From positions 2,207,569 to 2,271,568 of the forward strand of contig NC_044297.2 in assembly GCF_004027225.2 (NCBI RefSeq): a stretch of 64,000 nucleotides of DNA, in the 5' to 3' direction. Shown here piece after piece: positions 13,401-28,400 of the stretch (its first letter is position 1; each line of letters opens with the position of its first letter). This DNA comes from Strigops habroptila. Taxonomy: Eukaryota; Chordata; Aves; Psittaciformes; Psittacidae. Made by a program: the position numbers and the translations under genes. The notes beneath the pieces are model-generated. The model saw nothing but the letters and a program-made list of their open reading frames with translations. It was not told the DNA's origin and ran no database searches.

Positions 13401-16400
13401 TTGGTCTTTTATGCAAGGATAGCCATTCCGCTCTGAAAACTGCTGTTGTTGACTCTTCTGCCTAGTTCTCATTCTTCCTTTTTGAGTTTAATAAACAGTT
13501 CTGTCATGACAATCCCATTTTTGGGGCACCTTTTGGCTGCCAGATTGGATCTGTCATAAATGAGCAATTGTGTTAGTGTAAATCAGCAGGGGCCTGGCTT
13601 GGAGAAGTGAATGTGTTTGGTACAAGTTCAGTAGCTACAGCTGGAGACGAGAAGAAATCATAGGTAAAAGGCTTGAAAAACATCACCCATCATCATTTCT
13701 TGGGATGATTATACCAGCCTTGGAGTATCTGGGAATTGCCTGACAGTTCCCATTCAGTTTATTCATATGTAACACTAATCTACTTCTTCACCCTCCCTGT
13801 CAAACAGAGCTCTTTGGCAGAGACACTGGACAGCAGCGGCAGTTTAGATGCCCAGAGAACTGACATGATTTACACCATCGAAGATGTCCCTCCCTGGTAT
13901 CTCTGCATATTTTTGGGGTTACAGGTATGTTCTACACCAGCTATCATTTTCCCTCTGTCACTTTCAGAGCTCGTTCAGTATTTTCTCTGTAGTTCATTGC
14001 ATTTGTAGATGTGAGAATTTTATTCTTCCCACACTCTCACTTGTCTGAAGAAAGTGTTAAGATGGTGAGTGATCACCTTCAGCAGAAACTAAGGTTACTG
14101 TGTGGATACTGATCTATATTGTTTGCTGCTTATGCATTTGTGAGATTCACTTAAATGTTATGTTAATGTTGCTGTTAGTAAATAAGGGAGCAAATGCACA
14201 GTGGTGAGCTTCAGAAAGTGACATTTGGGACCTCTGGAACCAAAGATGGAGAGAGAATGGCTTAGTCCTGAGATCTTGACTATTAAAGCTGCTGCTGTAG
14301 TCATTTCAATTCTCATCCTGGACCTGTAGGGTCACTAGTAGACAGAGCAGGCAAATTCTGCACTCCTTGGAGTGGGAGCATAGCATTCCTGCAAGGAGTA
14401 GGACTGTGGTGGTGAGCTGGACCCTACTACCAGCTCAGCCACACACTTGTTTGCAGCAGAACAGCTCTTTCATCTCCTTTCTTTCTCAAATAGTAACAAT
14501 ATCTGTCCCAGAGGAATGCTGAGAATTTGTTAATATCTGTAAAGTATGTTGAGATCTCCAAACAAATACATTCCAAAACATCCTTTTTATTTCTGCCATT
14601 CCTCAAGGACAAGCAGTTCTGGAGGGATTATATTTCTACTTTTGTTGAACGTGGTGACTCTTGGGTTTTATTTGCTTAATGTTATTTGAATTGAAGACAT
14701 AGTAATGTATTTGAATCGAAGAAGTAGTAATGAGTACTTCGTTTCTGGTACTTGGGAGCTTATTTGCATCTTAGTTTGTGTGTGCTCTTATGTTCATTTG
14801 TAAGCTGGTGTTTTTTTTCACATGGCTGAAAGTGAATGGAGTTATTTATCTGCTTTTCTGAGTTAGAAGCTGTTTTCAGTACAGTTACCTAGATACCTCC
14901 TCCTCAAGAGCAGTAGCCATGTAGCTGTTCAAACAACCTAGTTCATCCTACAGCAGGAGCATTGTTAGCAACAGGCTGGTGGTAGCTCAGCATGGAAGGA
15001 AAATATTTGAAGAAATGCTTAGGAGCAGGAAGTGAGAGCTTTGGTGGGTTATTCAAGAACAGAAATAGCCACTGCAAAAGAAAAGATGCTCCTAAGTGTA
15101 TTTACTTCTTAATAGTCTGTAGACAAGGCCCTGAGTGACTTGGGTTAGTGGTGGCCTTGGCAGTGCTGGGGTAATGGTTGGACTTGATGATCTTAAAGCT
15201 CTTTTCCAACCTGATTGATTCTAGGATTGGCTGCACTATTAACAAACCCTTTTTCTCTTCACAGCATTACTTGACATGCTTCAGTGGAACTATAGCAGTG
15301 CCCTTTCTGCTCGCTGATGCCATGTGTGTTGGATTTGACCAGTGGGCTACCAGCCAGTTGATCGGGACCATTTTCTTCTGCGTGGGCATCACTACATTGC
15401 TACAAACAACTTTTGGGTGCAGGTGAGGCTCGGGACTTGTGTCTAGGTGTTGAAATGGTGATAAGACTAGATATCTGTTGGGAATTCCAGGATGCAATCC
15501 AAGAGGGAGGTAATCATGAAACCCAAGATAACAGGTCAAATACAGGGCAATTGAGGAAAGTTTTTGGAAAGCTCCTCCTAAAAAAAGGTGGATCTGAAAT
15601 CACAGAAGGCATTCCAAGGGTAAGAAAATACAGCAGGGAGAGGGAAGGATTAGAGGAGGGGAATGGGCGAGGACAGAGAAAGTAGAAGTGTTTCTGGGGG
15701 CAAGGAAAAACTCATTTACCTTGGTAAAGAGGAACCAGGTTTGATATTTGTACTGGTTTCTTGAATGATACTGTAATCTTGCCAATATTTAGATTGCTGT
15801 GATTAGTGCTACAGCAATTTATGTGCTCGCTTCTGTAAAGGGCTTGTCAAATGGAAAAGGTAATGAAAACTGATGAGGGGAGCATTTATTCTCTGAACTG
15901 AGTGTCTGTTACCTTCCAACACAAACAACTCATTTGTTTTTATTTGCTAGTTGCTCTGACATGCAGGTAATGATCCTTCAGTGGGGAACACACACCCATG
16001 GAAGTGTAGCCTTACAGGGATGCCTGTGCCTCTCCTTGTGTCTGCTCTCCTTAGGAAGATGCAAGAGACCAATTCAGGTGTTAGCAAATACTTGTAAGAA
16101 GCTGGTGTGGGAAGGAGCGGGATGTTGTAAGTTTTTATTAACATGAAGATAAATGCTTCTAAAAACTCACTTTCTACAATAAACACTGAGAGGTGTTTGA
16201 CATATTTACTTAAACTGTTGTTGACACTGCCCTTGGGAACTGGGAATAGCTAAAACCTTCGAGTTATTTCTGCATCTTCTTGGATAAAACAAGGGTGATA
16301 GCTAAAACCAGAAGAAAAGGGCATATTTTAAGGGTATGCCCTCATATAGTTATTTCAATGAATCATGGGTCATTTAGTTCAACAGTGTGAGCTGGAATCT

Positions 16401-19400
16401 TGAGTTCCAATAGAAAATGGACAAGGGCCTGTAGGGACAGGGCAAGGGGAATGGCTTTAACCTGCCAGAGGGGAGATTGAGATGAGCTCTGAGGCAGAAG
16501 CTCTTCCCTGTGAGGGTGCTGAGGCGCTGGCACAGGGTGCCCAGAGAAGCTGTGGCTGCCCCATCCCTGGCAGTGTTCAAGGCCAGGTTGGACACAGGGG
16601 CTTGGAGCAACCTGCTCTAGTGGAAGGTGTCCCTGCCCGTGGCAGGGGGTTGGAGCTGGATGAGCTTTAAGGTTGCTTCTAACCCAAACCAGGCTGGGAT
16701 TCTGTGACCAACACCCCCCCTTCCCCTGCTATTTTAAAAGATTTAGCTAAGAGACAGAATCTTTGGGTGGAAAAGCCTCCATAGGCTGCAGACAACCAAG
16801 CCCGTGGTAGATCACTTGAAATTGTAGATCAGCCTTTTCATCTAGAATTTTTCCATATATTTCAGGTTTTCCAATGCAATCTTCAGTTGCTCTTTTAGTT
16901 CACTTTATTTAACTTTTCTGTCCTTTTTCCCCTTTGAAAAACCCCTTCCCTTTATTTGTTTTTTGTTATTTCTTATGCAAGTAATAAAATCACTGCTGTT
17001 TCATATGAAAAGTTTATTCTGACGACAAAACAGCAGCATGAAAATAGTCAAAAGAGAAGATTTTCCCTTCCCAGTGTCTTTTTAGTCAAGACTACCTGCA
17101 GTTAATCATCATATTTTCTGCCTGCTTGGTTCTCTGTGCTCATAGGGCAGCTTGCCTTAGTTATAACAGTAAATGTTCAAGTACCTCCTCTGAAGGGAGG
17201 CAGAAGAGCACAGTCGTGCCCTTTGGTGGTTTGAACCTCTCTTTTAATGGGAGTGATGTATTCTTTTCCCCCCCCATCTCTTTGTGCTGTATGTAGGGAA
17301 GCAAGGGCTTGTTGACCTAGGCAGGAACTGGAAGATAAGGACTTTCATTGTTCAGCTCCGAGCGTCTCCTCCCTGGATTTACGGAAGGTTAAACTCATGC
17401 GGTTTAAAAGTGCAGAGCTGTGGGTGGAGATGAACTCAAAGGTGCTTTGTTTGCCTGGACTTCTACCAGTTTTCTTCTTCTGCCTCAAATTTAGCAGAAA
17501 AAGCTTAGTTTTTATGCTTCCTGAGACTTGTATTTCCTCACAGAACTGAAGTTTGTCACATTTTGGTTGTTTTTCCCCCCCTCTAACTAATCTTGTACTC
17601 TTTATTACTTACCACAGAGTGATTTGAGGCTCTTGCAGAAACCAGTGTGGTCATATCAGTTCGAAATCCTCTGCTCCTTCTGTATAATCCCACCTCTGCA
17701 GTCCATGGTGCGGTGGTTTTGTTGCCTTGGGGGTTTTATTCAGTCACTTCCACTTGCATTATCAAGTCCTTATTCAGCTACTGAAGAGGCAGTTGGGTTT
17801 GGGTCTTAAAATAAGTGAATGTGTACTTAAGGAGAAAATTTCCATGGTTTTATAACTCTTTTAACATGTGATTCTGGTTTTATGTAAGGGTGGGAATGGG
17901 ATCTAGCAGTGATGTTGTCTAAATGAGATTTTAAAGTATTTATTGGCAAGTCTGTCAGCTGCAAAGTACTTCAGCAGATAAAGCCACTAGGGTTTCAAAA
18001 GGTCAAATTCCATGGTTTAAAGGTCCTTCAAGATGGATTTAGCTCAGTTGTTAGGTGGAGTTGGTTTGGTACCCATACTAATTTTAGGAATTCAAGCTAT
18101 TTATTAGATGATGTAATAAGCCAAAAGATCTGGCAAGGATTCAGAGTCATTACTATGACTGAGACCATCACATACAGCTTTAATATACCTCAAATACATC
18201 CTGAATATACCTGAACATCTCAGGTTTGTTGCTGTGCCCAGCACGACATTGTCTTAAGCATTCCTACATCTGTGTGACATGTTCAGATAATGAAGACATT
18301 TCCAGATGGCTTTAACTGCATAAAAAGCTCTGTCTTCACAAGGGCTGGTGCCAAAATTGAACAGCTTCACAATTTATAGACAAGAAATTAAAGTGATATC
18401 CCAGTCATAAGCTTGGTGGTCCTTTACCCAGCTAGCAATGAATGCCTGGCTTAATGATGGGAAATGGAATTCCTAAGTCATGTTCCAAGCTGCAACTGCC
18501 TCTTCAGAAAGAGCCTGATCTTGGTTGCCTCATTTTAGTAGTAAGTTTAAAGGAGGTTGGAAGGGAGCTTAAAGCTCCTCCAGTTCCAAGCCCCTGCCAC
18601 GGGCAGGGACACCTTCCACTAGAGCAGGTTGCTCCAAGCCCCTGTGTCCAACCTGGCCTTGAACACTGCCAGGGATGGGGCAGCCACAGCTTCTCTGGGC
18701 CAGAGTCCCACCACCCTCATACAAAGGTCGAGTGAGTAGCTAAGCCAGAGCTGCCAAGATCTCATGATTCAATATGTGTGCAGGGTATTTCATGTGTTAC
18801 AAACGTCACAATCTGGACGCAGGTCTCAGTACAACTGACTTCATCACTGGAGAATGTGTTTGCAATGTGTATTTACAAAATCATTAGCGGGGGGGACAGG
18901 GGACTGTGTAGGTGGTCAGAGGAGTAGCAGCTTGTTGCAGGTATTGCATATTTTGCCGTGGGCACCAGCTTGCTGGCTTTGCTCAATGAACCTTGAAAAA
19001 TAAGGTGAATCATTCACTTGTAGCTACCAACTGGTTCCTCACTAAAGAGAAAGCTTTATTTTCCTCTTGAATTTTATGAAGTTTGACTTCCTAATGCAGG
19101 TTTCCACATTTGTGGTAGATGGGACAGCTTCTTACATTGCTCAAACTCCTTTCCAGTGGTAGCTCAACTAACTTCTGCCTGTGAACTTTACAACTACTGT
19201 TAGTAACATACATCTGGTTTGATCTTTTTTGTGTTAAGCTTGTATAGGATATTTTTTTTTCCCCATAGTTCTTTTTTTTCCTTCTCTGTGCCTTTTCTGA
19301 TCTTTAGTTTAATCTACTACAGTTAGTTCTTTCTCCTTTACTAGTGTTTGCACTGGCATTGAGACACTTCATTGCGGCTATAAACCAGCCATAAACCCGG

Positions 19401-22400
19401 AGCAGTAACTAGAGCCTCAGGAGCTATTAAGTGTTTCATGTGTTAAGAGTTTGAGATCTGCTATTAAAGAGAATCTTATTACAACCCATTAATGACAGTA
19501 TTTATAGAATAGTTCAAAGTGCATCTTCTCTGCAGTTAAGTAACAGCAGGATGTTTGTGGTGTTATGCAAGCTATGGCTGATTCAATGAATACGTAGTTG
19601 GTGCTGGTAGATACTCTTTAGATCTTAAACCTTTTGGGAAGTGTAAACACCAATGCTAAGAATGTCATCTTGAAATTCTTGCAGCGTTTGTGTTTATTGG
19701 TGGTAGCCACCTGGAACATCTAATCAGCTCTTATCAACCTAATACTTATTTACACGTACACTTAAAGATGAATGTATAAATGACTGTACTCCAAGTCATG
19801 CAGAGGGAAGGTATTGAGTATGCAGACTGCATGCTGTCCTATTAAAGAGCTTTTCTGATGTGGCAGGGTGGTAAAAGCTGCATGTTCAGCACTGGGGCTG
19901 GTACTTACATCACACTGTGCATCTGTATCCTCGTGCTGCTGAGTCAAACCCAGTCAGGGTCGGGTACCTACGTGCTGGTAATAAGCTGTTACAGACGTTA
20001 ACTTCATGCATGTAGTGTCTTCTGTCAGGTCTCAGGTGTGTGAAGTCTTAGTATCTCATTTCTATGGCTGTTCTTTTCAATAAGAAACTCTTATATATCA
20101 CATTTTTAATAACCCCCAAGAAAGGATGGTTTTGAGGATGAGTAACCCTCCAATTGCAATTGATATCCTGACATAGGACCGTAACACCGAGAAATGTCAG
20201 TGTCTCTTCTTTCCCTTTCCACCAGGTTACCCTTGTTTCAAGCGAGTGCTTTTGCATTCTTAGCACCTGCTAGAGCAATACTCTCCCTGGAGAAGTGGAA
20301 GTGTAATAACACAGGTAATTGTCTTTTATGCTTGTTCAGGTTTAAGTGGCAAATGACCCAGATCACACATAGCGCGACTGCCAAACCTTTTGATACAGAA
20401 ACTGGAAGTAATGAGCATGGAATGTGAATAATTCTCTCCTTTAACAATGTTAAAACTTTATGCTGTGGAATAAGATTCCTAAAAATGCCCTGGGGGGGTG
20501 GGGTGGGGTGGGATAATACCAAAAATGCTGACAAGAGAAAATCTAGCAATAGCATGAAACAGTTCTTTTGTTAACAACGTAGAGAAGGATTCTGTAAACG
20601 TTCCTTTATGGCATTAGGAAATAGTGAGTCCAGTCACGTGCTTTTGAGTTGAGTAGTAGGAAGTTTCAGCATTGCCTTAAGACCACTGTTTTAACCTATT
20701 TAACTCATACCTTTAGGTTTTGCAGAGCAAGATTTGACGATATTTGGATGTTCATGTTAACTTTTCCTCTGCTAACGTCATCACCCTGAAAGGTTTTGAG
20801 TGTATTTAGAGTGCAGATGTGCAGTTGAAGTGGTTGGGAAGGGGCTTTTGCTTTAACTTGGGTCAGAAAACTGAAGTGGAAATAGCTGTGTCACTTTAAT
20901 GGGGAATGGTTATTCAGTAGTAAGGCTGTGGGCAGTGTGAGGCAGGAGTATAGAGAAGGTGCTTGCTTCTAACTGAAGTTCTTCCTAGGGGTCCTTTAGA
21001 TGCTCTAATCATTGATATTTATATTATTTACACGTTTATACATCTCTTAATTCACTTATGGCCATCTAATTAGTTTTCCTGCTGGTTTTTCCTATTGAAA
21101 ACTTAGCTTTGGGCATTCACAGTTTCTCACTGGGGAGTCAGATTTAGCTCCTGGGAAGTAGCCTGGGGCTTTCAGTGCCTGCGAGGTAAAGGCAAAGTGT
21201 AGTGTGCTTTAGGAAGTGTGTTGGAGATTTCTGTGCACCAAAATGTGCCAGCATCCTAATCCAAACCTTGTTGAAAGAAAATGCTGCCTGATAACCTTTG
21301 ATGGCAAAGCAATTTGTTCCACTACTTCAGCTCTTCAAACAGAGCCTTTGCTGCATCTTGCTCTTGAACCTTTTAACCTTCAAAAGGTGTCAGATGGGGT
21401 TGTTACCACGGGTCACTTCATCAGTCAGTGAGTGACCTGAACTGGTGAACAACAGACGTTGGAGTACTTGATTCCTAGTGTGCAGTTGAGTAATTCTCCA
21501 TTCATCTGTGGAGTGGAGTGGGAAAGGAATCCCTAATTGCCCTTTCTTTGGGAAAGTTAGGATTTTTCTTCCCTCTTTGGTACAGTGCATAAAATTAGTG
21601 GTTAGCTCTTGGGGAATGTCAGCACGTTCCTGCTTGATTTGTAGCATTGCAGAACTTTTATCCTGTGTAAATCAAGGCTCACTTGTCAAGCACAGCTTAA
21701 GGAGAGATTTATTTTGTATTACGTGATGGCAGAGTGGCCGAGGAATAAATCCCTGTGTTTTCTTTTCTTCTTTTTGTAAGATATAACAGTTACAAACGGA
21801 ACAACAGAACTGCTTCACACTGAGCACATCTGGTATCCCAGAATACGAGAGGTAATGTAGGAGTAGCCTTTAGCTGTTGATCTGTCCAATTCCAGTTAAG
21901 TTCTCACCTAACCATCTGCGTGTTCTCATCTTTAAGTTGGTGATTTCTTCTTTCACTGTGATTTTCATTTGAATATATCCCTTTACTCATTTCCTGGAAG
22001 CCTTCATCTTTTCAACTTGTTCTTTGCTGGACAGCAAATACAAGGAGCTAGTTACCACATTCCAAAAGATGCTCAGACAAATGCACAAGGGAGATGAATT
22101 CTCTTCTTGTAGCACTTTGCAGTTTGTGCTCACTGGCAGCCGTTCAGCTGCTACCAGACCACTTGCCTGCTGTCACTGCTCAGTAGGCTGTCCCATGGAA
22201 GGTAAATATGCAGCTAGCAAATCTGGTTCCTCCCTAAGTGTCTTTAAGTTGGAGACTATCCTGATAAGATGTTGATTCTCCCAAGAGACTTGCTGAAATA
22301 GATCCAACTCCTTCTCCACTCGCAGCACTGCAGTCTGAACTTCGTCATGCTCTGCAGAGCCCAGGATGAGGGTTGTGCCCAGGCATCACACTAGAGTGGT

Positions 22401-25400
22401 AGATAGAGTAGTCCAAATTAAGGCGTGTGTCATGGAATTTATCTCCCATCCCGTTGCTTTGGGCTGCAAACCTTTTTCTTAATTAAAAACAACCCCTCTC
22501 TCTTCCCCATGTTCAAACCATAGCTACATCCTGCCAAGAGCCCTGCAGCCAAGAGGGCTGACAGTCTCCTGAGACCACAACGCTGCTCTATCCCAGCTTC
22601 TAAGGAGCACTTGTGAACAATGCAGCATACACTCTGCCCCTAGGAGCTAGGAGCATCACCTCCGTGGCGCCAGCAACCCTTGCCGGTTCGATCTGAGAGC
22701 TTAAAGGTTAGCCTGGAACCCAGGTCTCCTGTCTGACAGTGTGATGTGCTATCCACACAACTACCAGACTGGCCCACTGGTCTGTTGTGTAATAGTTTTG
22801 TGGAGAAAACCATAAGTGTTATGCTTAAGCAATAAGTCACTTAAACATAATGAGCTGTTTTATGACGAAAAGAATTGGCTGAGTTCTTCTGTGTCACTGA
22901 ATTCTTTTAACTGCAGTTTGTAATCCAGAGCAGAAAAAAAAAGAGATGCTTGGGGTTTGCTTGTAAGATGGGACTGAACCGTCTCTTTCCCCTTCTTGTG
23001 TGTTCAGATCCAAGGTGCTATTATCATGTCCTCCTTGATAGAAGTGGTGATCGGTTTGCTCGGCCTTCCCGGTGCCCTGTTGCGATACATTGGACCTCTG
23101 ACCATCACACCCACCGTGGCTCTCATCGGCCTCTCTGGTTTCCAAGCTGCTGGAGAAAGAGCAGGCAAACACTGGGGTATCGCTATGTTGTAAGTACTCC
23201 TGGGGGTTCTTGGCTTAGGCCAGGGGGTCCCAGTTGGTAAGTTGTCATACAGGAATTCTGGAATGCCAGGGAACAGTTCAGCTGCCCAAGGTAGTGTTGC
23301 AGTGATCCCAGCATGGAGAAATACTGTGTGGAGGAATCCATGTGGGTCTGAATAGAGCCAGCTGGCAATTTGGGAATAAGGACAGCAGCAACCTGAGGAG
23401 GCAGGAAAGGAAAATAGCTGAAAGTTCGGTGTGAGACAGGGAGTTTTATAAAACAATAGTTCTGGGAGCCCTTGGCTGGGTCTGATCCAGTGCTAGAGAA
23501 AAGACCGTTCAGCGAAACACCAGAGAGATTAGTGACCAATTTGTATTTCTATTTTTATGCTGCTATTGTGAATGTTTCTTGTTCAGCAGCAAATAGCATC
23601 AGTAGTAACGGCCCATTTGTCCTTATTCTGGCTTGCTTATCTATAGCCAAGAGAAGTGTGTATGATGGCAGAGCACATGTATTTCTATGATTGCCATCAG
23701 CCCAGGAGGCCTATGAAGACAGATCTCTCTTTAGTAGACAAAAAGGCTTTTAGAGTGAATTTAGGGCACGATGCACGTGCTTTCTGTAGGTATAGGTGTC
23801 AGGGCGATTAAACAATTAAGATTAGTGGTATGAAAGGGAATAACTGAGAAGAAAGAGATAAAGAGAAGACAAAAGCTTCCTGTGAGGTGCTATTTGAGCC
23901 AAATAAGGAGGGAAACCACATTCTAGGGAGAAGGAAGTTGGCTGAAGCAGTTGCTATATTCAATGTATAGTGACCAGCTTTGTGCTGGCTCTGGAAGCAG
24001 AAGGAACGACTTGATGAGATCAGGTTTTGGTCTGACAAATCTGTTTGCACAGTGCTTTGAATATGTAAAATATGCTGTAAGTGCAGCCTATGATTAAAAG
24101 GGCTGCTTAATTCTCTTCTCTCTTGGATGTTAGCATCATGAATATTTTTGTAACTCTATTCTCTTAAGCAGCTGACCCAAAGGAAGATTTTCTTTTCCTG
24201 TCAAACAAATTCGGTGCAAGTTGGGCCTAATGTTAAATCAATCAACCAGACCTTTGGTGAATTGGACATGGAAACGTGTAATTAAAGTTGACATTTTTCA
24301 GATGGAAAAGAAATACATCAATTTAGGAACAGGACTGAAATATTACCCAGTCAATAAGTGATTCTGGCTTCGGTCACACACAAATGTGCACTAGATGGTT
24401 CAAAATAACTCCATAGCCATCTAGGGCCACTCAAAGTAACTTGATTTCTACAAGATGTGGCACTTGAAATTGTCTTGACTGTTCTGCTGAGATAAAAATA
24501 CTGTGTTGCTATCTAGTGTAGCAGAATAATCTCCATGGCAGAGCTGCTCTCCTCTATTAGCTGCACATGCTGTTTGACATGACTCTCCATTTCCCAAGCA
24601 GTTTTCTGGCCTTGCTTGTGCTTGCAGGTGCCAAGCTGAACTAATTTCATCCCTAAACCACATCATATCATGATGTGTGAAAAGGGAAGTTATTCCTGAG
24701 TTGGGCTTTGCCTGGATCTCTGCTGAACAAAACTGTTTGCTTGGGGATTTTGGGATTTGATAATGCTTCACAGAACCCTCCTGGTGTGTAGCCAAGATAA
24801 TAGGATTGAAAATATTGCAATTTATTGTTTAAATTACTATTATTTCCAGCTCTGTTTGAGCAACCTGGTCCAGTGGAAGGTGTCCCTGCCTGTGGTCAGG
24901 GATTGGAACTGGATGAGCTTTAAGGTCCCTTCAACCCAAACCATCCTATGATTCCACGATAAAATATTATTACGTTCCTTACGACTCTGTACTAAATAAA
25001 TCAAAATACAAGCCCACCAGTTCTCAGGAAGCTGTCAGGGAGTGGACAAAGTCCATCTTTCCATAATGGACTTTGGGAGAGATGCCAGAATGTTCCCTGA
25101 ACGCAAGGAAAAGGTGCCTTTATCACTTGACTCGAGTTAGGGCTATAAATGCCACCCTTCTTCTGCTGAGCTCTTTGTTCCTGGAGCTTGAGGGAGAATA
25201 AAGCTGGGTTTGTTTCTTACAGTCTGAAACTGATCTCAGACAGAAAAGGGAGGTTTAACATCCACCTCCTTCTTTCTTTTTAAGTCAGCTGATAAAAACA
25301 TAATCTCAGATTTCAGAGCAGCTTTGCTGCTTCAGACACTTTGACTCTTTGTGTGGCCTTTTTATAGCACAACTGGGTTTTGGCTGTTTCAGAATCGAGC

Positions 25401-28400
25401 AGCCTGCCCTGGGCTTGCAGTTTTCATTGCAGTGGATACTTATTTTAGCTGTAGAGTTGAATTAATTGTTAACACATAGAGGAGGTTAGTTTTGATGAGG
25501 GGGGGAAGTGCATAACGCTGGAGGCTTCTAAAAGCTGTGATAAATTGGGTTACTGAACTGCAGTTGAATGGGATCTTGGGGTTTGGGGCTCTATTCTGCT
25601 TAATTTACAGCTGATCAGTGAAAGATGTGTATACAAAATAAGAACTGGGGATTATTAAGAATTGAAGAGAATTTCCTTTGACAGGAGGTTTTCCAAGTGC
25701 TTTGGAGTTTTATGCAACTGTTGGAAGTGTAGAAATTATTGTAGGCTGGCCTCCAGTTTTCCTCTTTCTTCCCAATTGGAGCAGGAACCTTTGGGCTTCA
25801 TACGAGGAGCAAACCTGGACACACAGTTTGAGTCGAAAGAAGCCAGCAGCACAGCGTAGCTCTTTGCTCTGAAGATCTTTACTTGCTTCATTTTCCTGCT
25901 TTCATTTCCCTGTTTGCTGCTGCCTAGTTTTGCCAGCACTTTAGAATACAAATTACATTGGTTTGGCTTTGGTGGAATAATAATCTATTTAAAATACATT
26001 GTCTTACGATGCTTTGTGCTGAATTTCAGGTGTCTGAAGAGCCTGAACAGGTTTGTGCTGAGAAGGATTTTGAATGCATCAGTGCTAACGATGTGTCTCT
26101 CTTGTCCCCCCCTCCTCCTCCTTTTTTCTCAGGACTATTTTCCTAGTGTTGTTGTTTTCTCAATATGCCAGAAATGTCAAGTTTCCTTTACCCATTTACA
26201 AATCCAAGAAAGGATGGACAGCATACAGGCTGCAGCTCTTCAAGATGTTCCCTGTAAGTAGTTGGACTTGTTCTTCAGTTGGCAAAAGAAACTCACTTGT
26301 GTTTGGGGTGGGGTTTTGATTTTTCTTAGTAATACAGTAGATCATAAAGGTGAAAAAAAAGCTTAAATGGACTTACGAGAAGGTTAACGGAATGGTTCAA
26401 TTATATCTATATATCTAATATATTGATTTATATAAATGTCTCATTAACATCAATGCCCATCCCTGGCAGTGTTCAAGGCCAGGTTGCCCACAGGGGCTTG
26501 GAGCAACCTGCTCTAGTAGAAGATGTCCCTGCCCGTGGCAGGGGCTTGGAACTGGATGAGCTTTAAGATCCCAACCCAAAACACTCTGTGATTCTGTGGT
26601 TTGCCACAGGAAATAGTCTCTTGCTGGAGTCTTGCAGATCCCATTCTGGTCTCTGACCCTGATGCAGAGTCATTGGAGTGATGAAGATCATGGAGGGGAG
26701 GGAAGGGGGTAGAGAAGAAAGTATGTTTATGCATGCAGCGAAAGCCTAAACTGAGCCCTCCAAAAAGGGATGGTGAGATCATTATCTTCCAGTTTTATGA
26801 AAGCAATACATGGTTCTCCCATGTGAAAGGCTTCTTTTTATTTCTCTGGTAAAATTGAGCCTAATTCACTGGTTTGTTGAAGTGCCCATTTGGAGACTTT
26901 CCCATTTGTTAGGAAAGAGAGGAGGCTCGCTCTAATTCTAAAGCTTTTGTAACAGCACCTTTGTTAGGGACCAGGGGGAACCACCTCATGGATCCGTGAC
27001 AGGATTTACTGCTTGTTCAGACTTAAATATCACTTAAGAGCATACTCGGATATGTGTGTAATAGATATTCTCTGCAGGAGCTGTTTGCTGTTGATGAATA
27101 CTGCCAATGATAGTAAACAGCCTCTTTTTTTTCCTTCTCTTTCACAGATTATTTTAGCTATTTTGGTGTCGTGGTTGCTTTGCTTCATCTTCACTGTGAC
27201 AGACGTCTTTCCCCCTGACAGCTCCAAGTACGGCTTCTATGCTCGCACAGACGCACGGCGGGGAGTGCTGTTGGTAGCTCCGTGGTTCAAGGTTCCTTAT
27301 CCTTGTAAGTATGTCTGGGATTCAGAGCTGCCTTGCTAATAATATGCCCGTGGGAATCATTCCTGTTGTTTTCAGAAGCGTTGCTCTTTTCCTCTCAGTT
27401 CCATGTTCTGATGCACTTCAACGTGCACTAATCTGAAGGCATCGTAGGTGGGCATATGATGTTCTTTTTAATGTTTTCCTCTTTAATCTGATCATTTAAG
27501 GTCTTGCCCAAGAAAAGCTGAGTTTCTGGATGTGTAGAAGGCACTTGCAGGGTTTATCTGGGTCGCTCTTGACTTCTAATAACATAGGGTGATGTACATA
27601 TAACATGGAGGGTGGTGACTCTCCCCCTCTACACCACTCTGGTGAGACCCCCCCCCACAGTCCTGCATCCAGCTCTGGGGCAACAGCACAAGAGGGATGT
27701 AGAGTTGTTGGAGCAAGTCCAGAGGAGGCCACGGAGATGCTGCAAGGGCTGGAGCAGCTCTGCTCTGGAGCCAGGCTGAGAGAGCTGGGCTGGGGCAGCC
27801 TGGAGAAGAGAAGGCTCCTGAAGGGGAGACCTTAGAGCAGCTCCAGTGCCTAAAGGGGCTCCAGGAAACCTGGAGAGGGGCTTTGGACAAGGAATGGAGG
27901 GACAGGCCAAGGGGAATGGCTTTAACCTGCCAGAGGGGAGATTGAGATGAGCTCTGAGGCAGAAGTTGTTCCCTGTGAGGGTGCTGAGGCGCTGGCACAG
28001 ACTTTTCCCAGAGAAGCTGTGGCTGCCCCATCCCTGGCAGTGTTCAAGGCCAGGTTGGACACAGGGGCTTGGAGCAACCTGCTCTAGTGGAAGGTGTCCC
28101 TGCCCATGGCAGGGGGCTGGAACTGGATGAGCTTTAAGGTCCTTTCAACCCAAACCAGGCTGGGATGCAGTGATTTTCAGGGCATGGTTGATTTATCTGT
28201 GCTTGTCGATACTGTGGTCAGCTGCTGTTTAGTTATATGATAAGGACAGGTTATTACAGCTTCTGTAGAGCTACTGAAGTCATTGATTCTCACCATCTCG
28301 AGGATCATTAGTGTGTGGAGTTTTTTCCAGCTCAGTGCACTTCCCTGCCCCAAACACACCCATCCTGGAATTAGCACAACCATTGCCAACTGCATAAAAA

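Larger units (their letters stand above)
9176..13807 (+). other. SLC23A2: SLC23A2 intron
   Basis: A 4.6-kb GT-AG intron. It contains a + strand CR1 (about 9776-10158), an AT-rich tandem stretch (about 11160-11215), and a convergent CR1 pair (about 11585-11711 + and 11905-12190 -). The rest shows nothing I can name. Confidence 0.9.
15423..20225 (+). other. SLC23A2: SLC23A2 intron
   Basis: A 4.8-kb GT-AG intron. CR1 pieces lie at about 16418-16707 (+) and 18547-18702 (-). I see no other exon or repeat family. Confidence 0.9.
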
